Assembly (NCBI RefSeq): GCF_037392515.1
Contig: NC_090295.1
Span: forward strand, 22,484,501 to 22,548,500
DNA length: 64,000 bases
Reading direction: 5' to 3'
Origin: Haliotis asinina
Taxonomy: Eukaryota > Mollusca > Gastropoda > Lepetellida > Haliotidae
This document shows positions 11,270-23,289 of the stretch, in pieces; position 1 is the first letter of the stretch; each line of letters opens with the position of its first letter. The notes under the pieces are model-generated. The model saw nothing but the letters and a program-made list of their open reading frames with translations, did no database searches and had not been told where the DNA came from. The position numbers and the translations under genes are program-made.

Positions 11270-12379
11270 ATGTTCGCCGATAAACACCGGGAGGACCTGA
11301 GGGTCAAGGGCTATACGGTCTTAGAGAACGTACTGACCAATGAAGATGCTGACAGATATCGCGGAATGTACTCTGATTGGTTGGAAACATTCAAGGGTAC
11401 TTTCCCTCTTTCGATGAAATCACTAATTCAGAGATACAGAGTTGGGCACATGGAGCCAACGTGGGCAGTGAGACTGAAATCCAAGAAGGTCTTTGAGGAG
11501 GTATGGGGTACAGAGAAACTTCTAAGCAGCATAGATGCCATAGCTATTGGGCGTCCACCAGAGGATGGGGAGGAGGAGTTCTATTCCCCTGGACGTCACT
11601 GGCTGCACATTGATCAAGGGCCGGAGCGGGAGGGGCTACATGCTTATCAGGGTGCTGTGTATCTAGAGACTGTTGATGAGGATGACTGGGCTTTTGAGGT
11701 AATTGAAGGATCTCATGAATATCATGATCGGTACTATAAGGAGAACGACTATGCCATTGGGAAGAGGAAGGAGAATCCAATATGGCGCTTTAAGAACCTA
11801 CGGCATGAGGATATCGAGTTTTTCACCGAGGAAAAGGGGCTCAAGAGAACAAGAGTAGCTGTTCCGAAAGGTGGGATGATATTGTGGGATTCTCGTCTCG
11901 TCCATGCCAACTCACGCGTTATCAAGGGAAGGAAAAACCCTGGTAGGTGGCGCTATGTTGTGTTCGTCTGCATGACTCCCGCCAAATGGGCCGACAAGCA
12001 ATCCCTGGAAACCAAACAAAAGGCGTACAAGGACCTACGCATGACAACACACTGGGCGAGCGATGGGATAGGACTGTTTTCAGAAGAACTTCCCCCATAT
12101 GCTCCCAAAGACCCAAACCCTCTGACGGAACACCCTCCATCGGGAAGAACCAGAGAAGCTAAACAACTGGCCGGAGTCGTACCATACGAAGAATCCATGG
12201 ATGACGATGGAATCATGGATGCTCCCAAATTCCGACTGGATTTGTTGGAAGCGTATACAGAGACTCAACCCCAGGTTTTGGATTTTGGACCCGATGAAGC
12301 CTTCTTAAGGAGAAGAAGGATCACGCTGTCGGTGTTTGCTGTCCTCATGGCCATAACTGTTTACTACTGGATGTCGTAA
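11270..12379 (+). CDS. Phytanoyl-CoA dioxygenase (PhyH)-like 2-oxoglutarate oxygenase, tail-anchored
   Basis: 369 residues without introns in the coding part. The fold family is the Fe(II)/2-oxoglutarate oxygenases of PhyH type, which hydroxylate small substrates using oxygen and 2-oxoglutarate. The iron-binding triad is visible as H113-x-D115 (in HWLHIDQGP) and distal H212 (in VHAN); Arg226 or Arg228 in GRWR is the likely 2-oxoglutarate anchor. A hydrophobic stretch at about 353-368 after RRRR suggests a C-terminal membrane anchor. An upstream in-frame ATG at 11243 is rejected because a good acceptor (CTTTCTTCCAG) ends at 11261, so the exon begins at 11262 and the first ATG in it is 11270. 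Substrate is not predictable. The family call is firm; the anchor is inference. Confidence 0.85.
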   Translation: MFADKHREDLRVKGYTVLENVLTNEDADRYRGMYSDWLETFKGTFPLSMKSLIQRYRVGHMEPTWAVRLKSKKVFEEVWGTEKLLSSIDAIAIGRPPEDGEEEFYSPGRHWLHIDQGPEREGLHAYQGAVYLETVDEDDWAFEVIEGSHEYHDRYYKENDYAIGKRKENPIWRFKNLRHEDIEFFTEEKGLKRTRVAVPKGGMILWDSRLVHANSRVIKGRKNPGRWRYVVFVCMTPAKWADKQSLETKQKAYKDLRMTTHWASDGIGLFSEELPPYAPKDPNPLTEHPPSGRTREAKQLAGVVPYEESMDDDGIMDAPKFRLDLLEAYTETQPQVLDFGPDEAFLRRRRITLSVFAVLMAITVYYWMS

Positions 12380-12390
12380 TCTGATCGGGG

Positions 12391-12497
12391 AGGTAGCGTC
12401 GTAATGTGTACGCTCCGAAGCCTATTTCTAGTGTGTGCTGCTGTGCTTGCTGTAACATTGCTAAAAGCGGTGTAAAAACTAGACTCACTCACTCGCT
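12391..12497 (+). repeat. SINE fragment, family 1 (3' part)
   Basis: GAAGCCTATTTCTAGTGTGTG, AACATTGCTAAAAGCGG and a tail ending in ACTCACTCACTC. It begins about 12 bases after the stop of the PhyH-like gene, so it probably forms part of its 3' UTR. Confidence 0.65.
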
Positions 12498-13844
12498 GTG
12501 ATATATACACTGGTACATGGAAACTGAACTTACGCACTGTCATGCATAACCGTTCTTAGTTCCCGCTGGTGCCAGCCAAAGATCCAAAGACATCTCATTA
12601 CGGGTCACGTGAGACCAATCAGAACGTCGGTCTTGAAAGTGAGTCTCGGAATGTTTATGATCAAGCTACTATAACACGAATGTTTACTTTTGTGCGATTA
12701 CGTTTTTTCGAACTTGCGTTTCTTTTGCTGTTCAGTATACATGTATATGAAAATGGTATCCCGAGCAACAGTGACGAGGTGTTACTGATTCCCTAAAAAT
12801 GATCATCTGTCGGTTGCTTCTCTGTCACAGTGCTATTCACAGTGACGCACAGTTGATGTATTTTTTCAGTGTTCAAATTTTGAATTGATAGCTATCAGAG
12901 TGTATTCTGAAATGAAAATGGAAAGTTTGAAAAAAGACTATGCTGTATCACTCGAGAAACATGTTTTCTGACTGACACTTATTTCAACGTTTTGTTTATT
13001 CTTTATGTCGCTTAAAATTTGCAAAAGGTCGCTCTAACTTAACTTAAAGCAGGATGTCTGTGTGCCGCGGTGGCGATGACTTAGGTTTGATTTCGGTGAG
13101 AACGTTCTGCTGTGATAAACCTCAAATACTCTTAAGTCACTCAGACCGTGAGATTCTCATGTCAAATACAACCCATGTTTGTCAAGCATCATTAGACTGG
13201 CAGCGGTAAAATGAATAAACGTTGTTGGATTTTTGTCAACACCGGATGATGTATTTGTATAAATCAGATACGTTGTAGATTAAATTTTCTGTCTGTTTTA
13301 TGCGTTTTACGTACACGACAAAGATTTATTTTTAGGCAGACAGTTCCTTTTTTACAAACATCTGAAACATAATGATTTATTTTACTCTCAGATCCCACAT
13401 AAACAATAGTTGTAAGCTGGTACGAGACAACAATGCTATTTAACCTTCTTTGCGTTTCATGTGTCTTTGTTACAGTGTCGACATAGAGTCAAGTTTGATT
13501 TATTGCAATACTCATGTTTGCTTACTTGCAATTTACTTTGCTAATGATAATGATAGATATTGTTAAATCCGGGTTTGAACAGGTCTTCATTAACCCCAGT
13601 ATAACCTGGGTCGGTGCTAATAATGTCGATTACTGGATTCTTTGTTCCAGTCGAGATTATACGTTCATGTTTTTCACTTTGATGTATAAGGATACAAGAC
13701 CATCAGTTATGTACAAGATCCACAAAAATAAAAACGATCTAAATATTTTAATGTTCATTATAATTAGTCAAGTTATGTACATATCCAAAGTATTATTTTG
13801 TGTTAAACCTGACTCCTTGTACAGTGAATGGATAGAATGTACTC
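12498..13844. other. Intergenic, nothing recognised
   Basis: AT-rich. Open frames at 12569-12796 and 13514-13894 have no recognisable motif and no conserved counterpart in the tandem duplication that follows. Confidence 0.4.
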
Positions 13845-13960
13845 GTGGTGGGCGAGCTGTCTACGGCTCAAGGGTAGTGATCCAGCGAGCCTGAGGCGCC
13901 GAGATCGATCCCACCTGTGACCGGGTGTAAAAACCTTGGAGGCAGTTATGACTGCAGACT
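13845..13960 (+). repeat. Possible third SINE type
   Basis: GTGGGCGAGCTGTCTACGG, a CCTGAGGCGCCGAGATCG block and GATCCCACC resemble a pol III A-box/B-box pair in a retroposon. Only one copy is seen here, so the family is not established. Confidence 0.35.
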
Positions 13961-14712
13961 CTTTCAGTTTTGGGACACCCCTAGTCAGTGTAAAGTACAC
14001 AACCTTGTGCCTCTAAAGGAGTCCATGATTTCTTTTGGTAAATGATCAGATGGTTGCAAGATGACTAGTGCAAACACTTCGTTGCGAGCACCGCAAATTG
14101 TAGTAAACTTGGACAGAGTGTTGTGACTGTGTCCCAGTCCACCCAGCTGTGAAATGGGCACCATGTTAAGATGGGAAAGTCACATTATCTTGGTGTGGTT
14201 AGTGGCTGCAAGAGTTGTATGATCCCAAGGAATTGAGACTGGTAATATGATGTGCGGGTGAGAATGACATCCAATGATCGAGGGAAAAACAAAGAAGCGC
14301 TTTGAGCGTGCATGTTGAATGGACAATAAGGCTGTATAAATACCCGCAGAATAATATAATACTAATTCTAGTATTTCCATCCAACCACTGTGGATAAAGC
14401 CGTGTATACAAACTGTAAAACAAGTTTTGAAGGTAATCGTACACGTATTCAGTGTGTTATATTTGCCGTATATAACAACTCTTACGTGTAAACAAATCAT
14501 GGGTAATATCGTAAAAACATATGTTATGCCAAAGTAATGAAGGCAATATCATATATGTTTGTTTTCACTGAAGTACACATAAAATGGTTATATTGTAAAT
14601 ATTCAGATAGAACAAAATGAAAGTGTCTAAATAATACTATGGATGAAAAGAAGAAGAAAAAAAACCAAAACAAACAGACAATATGCTACACTCTACGTTT
14701 TTATAGTTTCAA

Positions 14713-14900
14713 GAGCCAGCTGGATAGCACAGTGGTCAGTGCGTTCGTCCGTCGAACTGAATACCCTGGTTTGATTCTCCAGTGTGTAAAACCTATTTAT
14801 AGCGCGATGAAACTCCAGAGAGCGGTTGTGGCCTGGGTGACTGTATATCGTCTTTTCGTAAAATTGTATATATTATTATCAACGCCGAAAGAGACATAAA
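14713..14900 (+). repeat. tRNA-like repeat (duplicated with unit)
   Basis: AGCTGGATAGCACAGTGGTC and CCTGGTTTGATTCTCC look like pol III A and B boxes; the rest differs from families 1 and 2. The same element sits at 22022-22215 in unit B, so it predates the duplication. Confidence 0.5.
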
Positions 14901-15857
14901 GGACAAAAAGATAAGCAAATAAATAAATCAACAAATATTACTAGAAAAAGGGGGGATAGAACCACGTACCTTATTATTTGCGAGTTGGAAAAAGAAAAGA
15001 AACACTTCAATAGATAAAATTATAGACATAAAACCCTAATAATTATCTATCGTTGTATTTGTGAGTTTAGTCCTAACATAAATTTGTTGCCCGGGAAACG
15101 CTCACATCCTCAAAGAGAAAGAAATATAATCGTCTGTAGATTACACGCGTCTCGAACAGTCTACACAGGACGTGTCATGGTGCAAAACTGTAAATAATAG
15201 TCGAGTATGATCTGCAGTTACTTCCCTTTGAATGCGCTCAATTAACCAGAGAATCTTCGTGTGATGGCTTCACGGATAAAAAGTCTCGAGCTTGTACACA
15301 GTGCTCTTTGCTGAAGTGATTCACGGAAACACGATCATGATCATTTAGAAATTCATTTGTATTTATGTGCTGCGTGTCAACGATGTTCCATGTGAGGAGA
15401 TTCAAGATAACACCTACATATGGCTCTTAAAATAGCAAGATAGCTGTTCACACGATTTCTCCCCGATCGAGACCGATCTGGAGACAGATTTGAAAAGCCA
15501 GAAATTAAAATGAAGGCAATGGGGAAAAGTAAGATGAAATGGTTGGGAGACTGTGTCTGAAAAGGAGAACAATTTGTGAAGTGATGCGATTCACACACGA
15601 TTCCCTATAAACTCGTGTAAGCCATTGGTTGAATTGGAATATATCGAAAAAACTGATATGTAGATCCATTCATTACCCACGTACTCGAAGATGCACAAGA
15701 AATACATTTATGGCCGTGAGGGTATAACAGGACAGACGAGGTAAGTCCAGTACAGTACTGTTAAAATTCAACTCTATGTGGTCGATAACGCGTTTCTGAA
15801 ATGAAATTGGGCACCATTTCTTCGAAAGTCATTTGCTGAGAACTATTTTTTTATTTT

Positions 15858-15975
15858 CAAAGACATAAATTCGCCGAATCACGCAACAACGGTGTTACTG
15901 GGTCATCGCAGGGCAATGAACTTTGTACCCATCCCGGCTACGTACCGGAGCAGAACACAGTTCGACGTCCTGACC
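15858..15975 (+). promoter_or_regulatory. Conserved block before exon 1 of gene A
   Basis: AAATTCGCCGAATCACGCAA, GTGTTACTGGGTCATCGCA and GAACTTTGTACCC recur just before exon 1 of genes B (23290-23361) and C (29156-29266). Gene C is otherwise diverged outside the exons, so this block is probably promoter or 5' UTR. No TATA box is obvious. Confidence 0.45.
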
Positions 15976-18900
15976 ATGGATACTCGCAAATTAATGTCTG
16001 AAAGGTACACTTCATGTCTCCGTCTAACACTTCTAAATAGTTCAGTTTAGCTTACATTCTTACGCTAAGGTGTACGTGTGTTCAACCGCTGTCTCCTGGG
16101 TCGCTGGTGTCTTTTCACAGAAGGATGCCTGACCTCATTTGACCGACCAGTCATGTTTTTACGATCCCTTTCTTTCGCACTGGCATAGGCACATATCGAG
16201 AAAGGGTGGCGTGTGTGCAGGGTCCGTTCCCCCTCCCCTCCTCTTTTTTTCTCGCCATCCGCCACTCTTTTGTCGTGAAAGTTTTGAGTGAGTTACATTT
16301 TACGCCGCACTCAGCAATATTCCAGCACTATGTAGCGACGGTATGTAAATAATCGAGTCTGGACTAGATAATCCAGTGAGCAATAACACGAGCATCGGTC
16401 TACGCACCTGGGAACCAGTAACATGTGTCAACCACGCCACCGAGCCTGACCACCTGATCCCGTTAGTCGCAGCTTACAAGCATAGTCGCCTTTTATGGTG
16501 AACGTTTTGAAACGAAAACGGGTGTTAGAGGTGAAGATAGGTTAAACGAATTATATATACGAGTCGTTTTCAGAAAATGCAGGAATTCTTGTCCCTGCTC
16601 AATCACATAAATATTTCTTCAAATTTGTTGCAATTTTTCAGCCACAGAAGGAAATTAAGGCATTATATTTGTATCCATGTTTAACTGTGGACACATGTAT
16701 TTAAATTTTTTATTACAGTCCTTAAAAGGGCAAAAAATGAGCTCTTTCCCTCAGTCAGTGTGTTGTTCGTTTTTCATTTCTGTTGATACAAATTCACTAA
16801 ATTAGTTAACTTTCGGGGGCTGATTTCAGGTGTATGAACTGTTTAGTTCACACACATAATGACTGAAAGATATTTGACTTCATATTTTTTAAAAATAAAA
16901 CATGTTTTGTAGCTGTCCCTCAGCTTTTGTTCTTTCCTGTAACGACAGCCTCAAATTTGAAACAATACATGATCCCTGATGCCAAGATACCCAAACTTCT
17001 GCATGCGCTTTGGCACTTCCTGTGTTCTCATGACGACACAAGTTTCAGATGTTCTATTGATTGAGAGCTGCAGGGAAAGGACGTAAAATATTAGAACTTG
17101 GAGCATATGTTAATTAAGCATCTTTCCTGTAGCAATACTGTTGCAGTGACATTTACAATATTGCAAAATTTTGTTTCCATGATTGCATTTGAACTATGAA
17201 ACATTTGAAACTAGGAAAGTCCAATTTTTGTGAGGGGGCATTTTCTCATAATGTAATTTGTATTGATGTACTTCTTTCCTATAACATTCTTTCCTGTAAC
17301 GCTAAAATTGTAACAGGAAAGAAAAATCAGATGTTTAAACAGGAACTATGTATATCATAAACTTGTATCTTAATATATTATTAGGTGTGACCCTGTCACA
17401 CTTTTGGTTCAATATATTATCTTTATACAATCTTTTCCTCAGACTGTTACAGTTGAGAATGGTAATTGTTACGGGAAAGAATATATCTATTACTGTTATT
17501 ATCATGTTCAAGTTTCTACTAATATCTTACCCTATGAAGGAGTAATCATTACATGAATATTATTCTCTACTGTATGTGTATACAATTAACAGCACTTGCT
17601 GGATGTACATACTGATTTAACTACAAGAAATGCAACTGGATTAATTCTGTTACTATAAAGACTGTGTGTTTACTGTATGTTACGGTAAAGAAAAAACAGC
17701 AGTTCACAGAGGATGTTTGTATAGAATATACATATGTGTTAATATATTCTTAGGTGTAAACCAGTGTAAACTCACAGTTTTTGGTTCAATATAGTGATGT
17801 TTATTTAATGTGAAAATCAGATTGTTAAGCAACATTTTTCTTTCCTATATTTATCTTTGCTATAACAAGCGTATCTTTCCTGTAACAACAATACTTTTTC
17901 TATGTGTGATTTTTAGGAAGTATACATACAAATCTATTTGAGCAAAGAACTCCATGCAAATTCAAACATTTATGTGGATATACATACAATCTAAGCTTAT
18001 CTTCATGTCTGTCACACAATATTGCTAGAAATATCATTTTTACATGTTACATCATCTAAAGTATTGTTACGGGAAAGAAAAGTAAATTTGGTAATTTGAG
18101 AAAACAACATATTTTTTACAAAAATAAATACGATTAAAGAGAAAGAAAGAATGAGCAAAAGCATATGATGCTATTAAAACAATGAAAACATAACATTTCA
18201 ATCATTTCATTTTGTCATTTATGAGAACCAAATCTTGGCATATTTTGAAAACGACTCATATAGTATGTTTCCATAGTAAATATGTTACATTAAAATGATA
18301 CTAATTAGGGACAAATTTCAAGGCGATTTGAATAAAAGGTATTTCAATTTCTTAACAGGATCCACACACAGACTTTGGTGACCAAGGGGACCAAGACAGA
18401 GACACATGGTTCGGCAACATTCCCGTCTGGACTCTCAAATGGTCTTGATTTACGGACAAGTACGTTTGCAAACAAAGTTTTTTAACACAGAATTCCATTC
18501 TAGGAGTTATTCTAGCTATCATTAGTAAAGATCTATACCTCCGAGGTATACTGAGAGGATGTAACGTCACGGAACCAATACATCGCCGCTTACGACCAGA
18601 AAGGATGAAGCATATCTTCTTGAGACAAGGGCGTTGACTGACTGTAGAAGTCCCAATTCCTTCCCTTGCCGACTCGTGAAGATCCGGGATAGAAAAGGTC
18701 TTCAGCAACCCCTGCTTGCCACAAAAGGCGACTATGCTTGTAAGGGGCGACTAACGGGATCAGGCTGGCTGTCTTGGCTGACACGTGTCATCGGTTCCCA
18801 ACTGCGTAGATAGATTCTCATGCTGTTGATCTCTGGATTGTCTGGTCCAGACTCGATTATTTACAGATCCATATAGCTGGGATATCTCTGAGTAAACCTA

Positions 18901-20646
18901 AACTCACTCTCTCACTCCTCCTTTGCCGAGGTAGGCTTTAATGGCCGCTAGTTTGTGGCTGGATCAACGAGTCTATGTTTAGTCTTTTTCGTCCATATCA
19001 TCTTGATGTTGCACCGCCTATTGTTGGAAGCAAATGCAAGGGATATGGGAGGTGGGGGACTCGTTTAAGCCACTGCTGGGGTTCGATCGGGGCAGGAACC
19101 CTTTTAGCATGTCTCTGATTTGGCTGTAAGGATTTTCTTAAAGGCATACTATCACGTCACACTTCCCTAACCACTTCTCATTAACACTAACTATCAGCCC
19201 CCAGCGAAGCTACGACACAATTTATTCGGAAAAGATACGTTTTAAGAATACTAAAAGAAATTAAAACCTTCGAACAAATTAAATCGGCTCTCGTACCATC
19301 TACCGACCGAACATTATTTCAAGGCAACCCCAAAGAGTTATGTCCCTCGAAACGCTCCTTCCGAATATCCTATAACGCAACTTGTGAATGCAGCAACAAC
19401 AACAAACACCGACAACATCGCATACGACAGTTAAATTTCGGTGTACACTACGTGTATATGGCAAGTGGTATCTGTTTTGAAGCTGTTCGCCTCTGAGTTA
19501 CAATTATCGATTTCAGACAGGTCATAAGTGATAAAATGTCTTTTATTGTATCGAATGGAAACTAAAGTGAGTGTATATGACCCAATATATATCTCATAGA
19601 CCAAACTACTGTAGAAAAAAACGTGACATTGTGCCTTTAAGAACCTATTGGATTACAAGGTAGACAGAACTTATTTAAAGCAACCTTCTTTGAGACATAA
19701 TTTCAAGCGGTGGTTTCCGATTCAAACAGGGCCGACTGAAGTTGCATCTCAGAAAGTTGTGTTTTTTTCACAATCATTGACGACTGTTTTAGGCAACTAT
19801 TTTTAAGTTAACAAAGCAGCTCTTAGGTATCCAATGAATTTGCTTTATGTTGCAGACTTAGTCAGTCCTATTGGATTGTTCCGCCTCCTACTACGTGGCC
19901 GAATGTTTGTGTTTTTTGAAACCCACAATCACCCCTCGTTCATGGACCTCCAGGGACTGGCAAGTTCTGGCAACCTAATTTTCCTTGTCAGCGGAGAACT
20001 GAGAATCTCATCCAGCATGTACAACCCTAGGTTCCCAAAGTATCCAGTAGAGATTCAGACAAGATTTACATCTTTCCGAACATCGTCGTTTGTCTGGGAA
20101 TCAATTGTGAGGGTACCCGGAGCCCCTCACGTGACAGCTAGTCTAACTAATAATGGCGTCGCTGTGTCGAAGTCCACCAGAAGACCATGTCCGTTGCCGG
20201 ATTGGTTTCGTGAAAAGTTTGGCGAACTGTACAACAAGGATCCTGGAGTTACCTTCAGGCAGGTGGAGACAACTCCTGTCAAGATGTGCAGGGGAGTTAA
20301 CTCTAATCCTTACATGCTGACTGTTAAAAGTCGGGATATCGACACGAACCTACACACGAACACGGTTTTGTACCTACAATACTGTCTTGACGCTTTGGAT
20401 GACCATTTGTTCAGGAACAAGATACGATGCGAACTGAACACAGAGTCACTCCTGGTCAAATCGGCTTCCTTCCTCCACAGGGGTGAGAGCGATGTGGCTG
20501 ACGTGTTGGCTGTTGAATTCTGGGATGATGAAACTAAGGCTGAAATGATATGTTTTAATATCCTCAAGTCTGGAATCAGCATCTACCAGGCTCGTGTTCA
20601 CTTTTATCGATATGATGAGATATTTGATGACACCTGCAGACTGTAA
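15976..20646 (+). CDS. Double-hotdog acyl-thioesterase-like protein, gene A
   Basis: Coding exons 15976-16004, 18359-18459 and 19856-20646 (29, 101, 791 nt) give 306 residues. All junctions are GT/AG; phases 2 and 1. Residues of about 55-170 look like one hotdog domain, with RFTSFRTSSFV and a closing TRRPCPLPDW typical of 4HBT-type folds. Residues of about 175-300 form a second, opening with D206-T-N208-L-H210-T-N, matching the DxNxH catalytic motif of plant FatA/FatB and 4HBT thioesterases. No signal peptide or membrane segment, so a cytosolic or organellar acyl-thioester enzyme is the working guess; substrate unknown. Intron 1 contains a SINE and a 1.7 kb TIR element; intron 2 a SINE and a MITE. 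Fold assignment is by motif, not by search. Confidence 0.75.
16284..16500 (-). repeat. SINE family 2, nearly complete
   Basis: Reverse orientation: the complement of the ACTC tail, GCCGCACTCAGCAATATTCC, AATCGAGTCTGGACTAGA and CGAGCCTGACCACCTGATCC in order. The copy at the same place in unit B (23709-23945) shows insertion before the duplication. Confidence 0.85.
16558..18260. mobile_element. 1.7 kb TIR element in intron 1 of gene A
   Basis: Ends pair as TACGAGTCGTTTTCA (left) and the complement TATGAGTCGTTTTCA (right), extending to about 25 bp. A TA duplication flanks it, and unit B shows the empty site near 23995-24000, so insertion followed the duplication. There is no long open frame. Inside, the motif TTCTTTCC(T/C)(G/A)TAAC recurs about nine times on both strands (near 16930, 17120, 17270, 17290, 17310, 17465, 17680, 17875, 18065). 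The superfamily is not recognised; a TA target would fit Tc1/mariner-like or related transposases. Confidence 0.75.
18668..18917 (+). repeat. SINE family 2, nearly complete
   Basis: Starts GATCCGGGATAGAAAAGGTC and runs to a tail of CCTAAACTCACTCTCTCACTC. Same insertion as the disrupted copy at 24383-25468 in unit B. Confidence 0.85.
19138..19640. mobile_element. MITE with TTAA target sites, unit A copy
   Basis: Ends AGGCATACTATCACGT and, in complement, AGGCACAATGTCACGT, each next to TTAA (19138-19141 and 19637-19640). About 0.5 kb, non-coding. It is shared with unit B, so it is older than the duplication. The ends resemble but do not equal those of the element at 1266-3230. Confidence 0.7.
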
Positions 20647-20782
20647 CGTCACTTTGAAAAGAATGGAACTTGAAGCAGAACATTGTAATTTGAAAAAAAG
20701 TTTATTCTAGAAATCATTTTAGTTGTGCGAGTTTACATAGGTCATCGGAATCGCCTCAACGTTTCAAGTGTATTTGGCTGAG

Positions 20783-20898
20783 TTTTGTTTTACGCAATAT
20801 CACGACAAGGGACTCCAGGAATTGGCGTCACACATTGTATGCAGGTCTTCGGCGTGACGAGTGAACGCTTTAATCGCCAGACTACTCATCCGTCGGCC
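20783..20898 (-). repeat. SINE fragment, family 1
   Basis: GTTTTACGCAATATCACGAC, CACACATTGTATGCAGG and GGCGTGACGAGTGAACGC in reverse order. Absent at the corresponding place in unit B (around 27903), so inserted after the duplication or lost from B. Confidence 0.6.
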
Positions 20899-22021
20899 CT
20901 AATTCAAGTGTCGATGCAGTACAGCGTTGCATTTGGATTAACGCCCCGATAATGCTCTCCTATCGCCTTATATTGGCATTGGAATATGGAAGATTGGGAG
21001 ATCTTTGTCTCTTTATGAAAATGTATTGTTTTAGTTGTAACACTGTTACAAAGGTATGTACCTTTGGACCAACGTCTTTGTAACGTTTACATGATGTGCT
21101 GCCTTTGATTACGTTCCTGACATGGTGTAACAATGCGCGTTACTTTTGTCAACGGACTTATTTTAACTCAGTCGGAAGCGTAGATTGAGCAAGACCATAA
21201 TTTACCAGTATCAGTATTCATTCAGCATATGACTTCTGGAGTAAAGTGTCTTTTATCTAACCAATCGTGTGTGTGTTGCTATCTGTTTTGCCTGGGCCAC
21301 CCCTAGTCAGTGTAAAGTATACAACCTTGTGCCTTTAAAGGAATCCATGAATTCTTTGGTAAATGATCAGATGGTGGCAAAATGACTACGTGCAGCAACG
21401 TGCAGTAAACTCGGACACAGTACAGTCATTACTAATATGTCATTATTGTGAATGGGTAATTCATAAAAATGGGAAAGTCACTTTGACGTGATGCCTCTAG
21501 TGGCTGCAAGAACTGTATGATCTCAGGGAACTGTGATTGGTAATATGACGTGCCGGTGGAAAAACACCCAATGATCGAGGGAAAAACAAAGAAGCGCTTC
21601 GAGCGTGCATGTTGGATAGACAACAGCGCTGTATAAAACCTCATATTATAATATAGTATTAATTCTAGTATTTACATCCAACCAATGTGGATAAAGCCGT
21701 GATCACAAACTGTACAACAAGTTTTGAACGTAATCGTACACGCATTAAACCTGTCTGCTGTATATATAACCGCTCTTACCTGAAAACAAATCAGTGTAAT
21801 GTCGTAAAAACATAAGTTATGCAAAAGTAAGGAAGGCAATATCATATTTGGTTGTTTTAAAAAGACTACACATAAAATGGTTTTGTTGTAAATACTCAGA
21901 CAGAACTAAATGAAAGCATAAAATAACCCTATGGATGAAAAAAAAATACCCCCAAAATCAAACAGACAATGTTACTCTCCAAGTTTTCATAGTTTCAAAC
22001 ATGATTAGTTTAACTCATCGA

Positions 22022-22215
22022 GAGGCAGGTGGGCAGCACAGTGGTCAGTACGTTGGCCCGTCAAACTGAACACCCTGGTTTGAAATCCCAGTGTGTAAAG
22101 CCTATTTCAGCGCGATGACACCACAGAAAGGGGGTGTGGCCAGAGTGACTGTGCATCGTATTTTCGTGATATTTGTATGTTATTATTAGCGTCGAAAGAC
22201 ACGTAAAGGACAAAG
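22022..22215 (+). repeat. tRNA-like repeat, unit B copy
   Basis: Partner of 14713-14900: GGTGGGCAGCACAGTGGTC and CCCTGGTTTGAAATCCC. Same position in the duplication unit. Confidence 0.5.
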
Positions 22216-22779
22216 AGATGAGCACATAAATATATCAGTAAATATTACGAGACAAAGTGAGGATAGGACTACCTCACTATCTGCGAGTTGGAAAAAGAAA
22301 AAAACCCACTTCAATAAATAAAATTGTAGTTCTAAAAGCCTGATAATTATCTACCGTTGTATGTAGGATTTTCGCCGTTAAATAAATTTGTTGCCCGGGC
22401 AACGCTCTCACATCATGAAAGAGTACGCCGCACGTTTTGTTTCTGTTTCTGTTTTCAAAATATAATCGTCTGTAAATTTAACGCGTCTCGAACACTCCCC
22501 TCAGGAAGTGTCATGGTGCAAAACTGTAAATAATAGTCGAGTATAGTCTGCAGTTACTTTCCTGTGCATGCGCACAACCAAACTGAGCATCTTCATGTAA
22601 TGGCTTCACCGGTAAATACTTTCGAGCTTATACATGGTGCCGTTTGCTGAACTGATTCGCGCAAATACGATCTTGATCATTTAGACATTCATTTGTGTTG
22701 TGTGCAAAGTGTCAACGATGTTTCATGTGCAGATATTCAAGATTCAACGCGTGTATTTGACTCTTAAAATGAGGACAGG

Positions 22780-22885
22780 TAAAAATGGCCTCATGACAAA
22801 ATGGTCACACGGATCCTATTCAAAATGGCCACACAAACACGTCAAAATGGTAACAACCCCTAGTCACAATGCCACACAAAAAGGT
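22780..22885. repeat. Short irregular repeat of AAAATGGYCACAC
   Basis: Six to seven copies of CAAAATGGNCACAC-like words, spaced about 18-25 bases apart, in the upstream flank of gene B. Unit A has none here. Confidence 0.6.
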
Positions 22886-23289
22886 CAAAATGGCCATACA
22901 CTATTTCAATATTTTTTAATACTCATGACACTTGTATTATTTGATATCAAAGTGTAAAAATGACCAAAAAAAGTTATATCATACAAAACAAAAACAAGTG
23001 GTGAGGTGATACGATTCACGCACGATTTCCCTATGAACTCGTGGAAATGAATTTTAATATGTCGAAAAAAAACATTAATTGATATCGATCAATTTATTAC
23101 CCACGTTCATCAAGACGCACAAGAAATACATTTATGACAGGACAGTCGTGGTAACTCCAGTACTGTACTGATACAATTGTTGACATGTCACTTCCGGGTT
23201 CGACAAACACGTTCATTAGCGTTCTGAAAAGAAACTGGGCACAATTTCTTCGAAAATCATTCGTTGAGTCCTATTTTTTATTTTATTTT

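Larger units (their letters stand above)
13975..21296 (+). repeat. Tandem duplication unit A
   Basis: Direct repeat partner of 21297-28145. The left edge is ACCCCTAGTCAGTGTAAAGT at about 13975, matched at about 21302. The right edge is CTATCTGTTTT near 21290, matched near 28143. Upstream flank, all three exons, introns and 3' flank of the hotdog gene align; differences are mostly whole insertions. The unit is 7.3 kb because of a 1.7 kb transposon absent from B. Confidence 0.85.

Noticed and set aside
13514-13894. 126-codon plus-strand open frame
   Set aside because: No motif, no splice partners, and its end runs into a SINE-like repeat.
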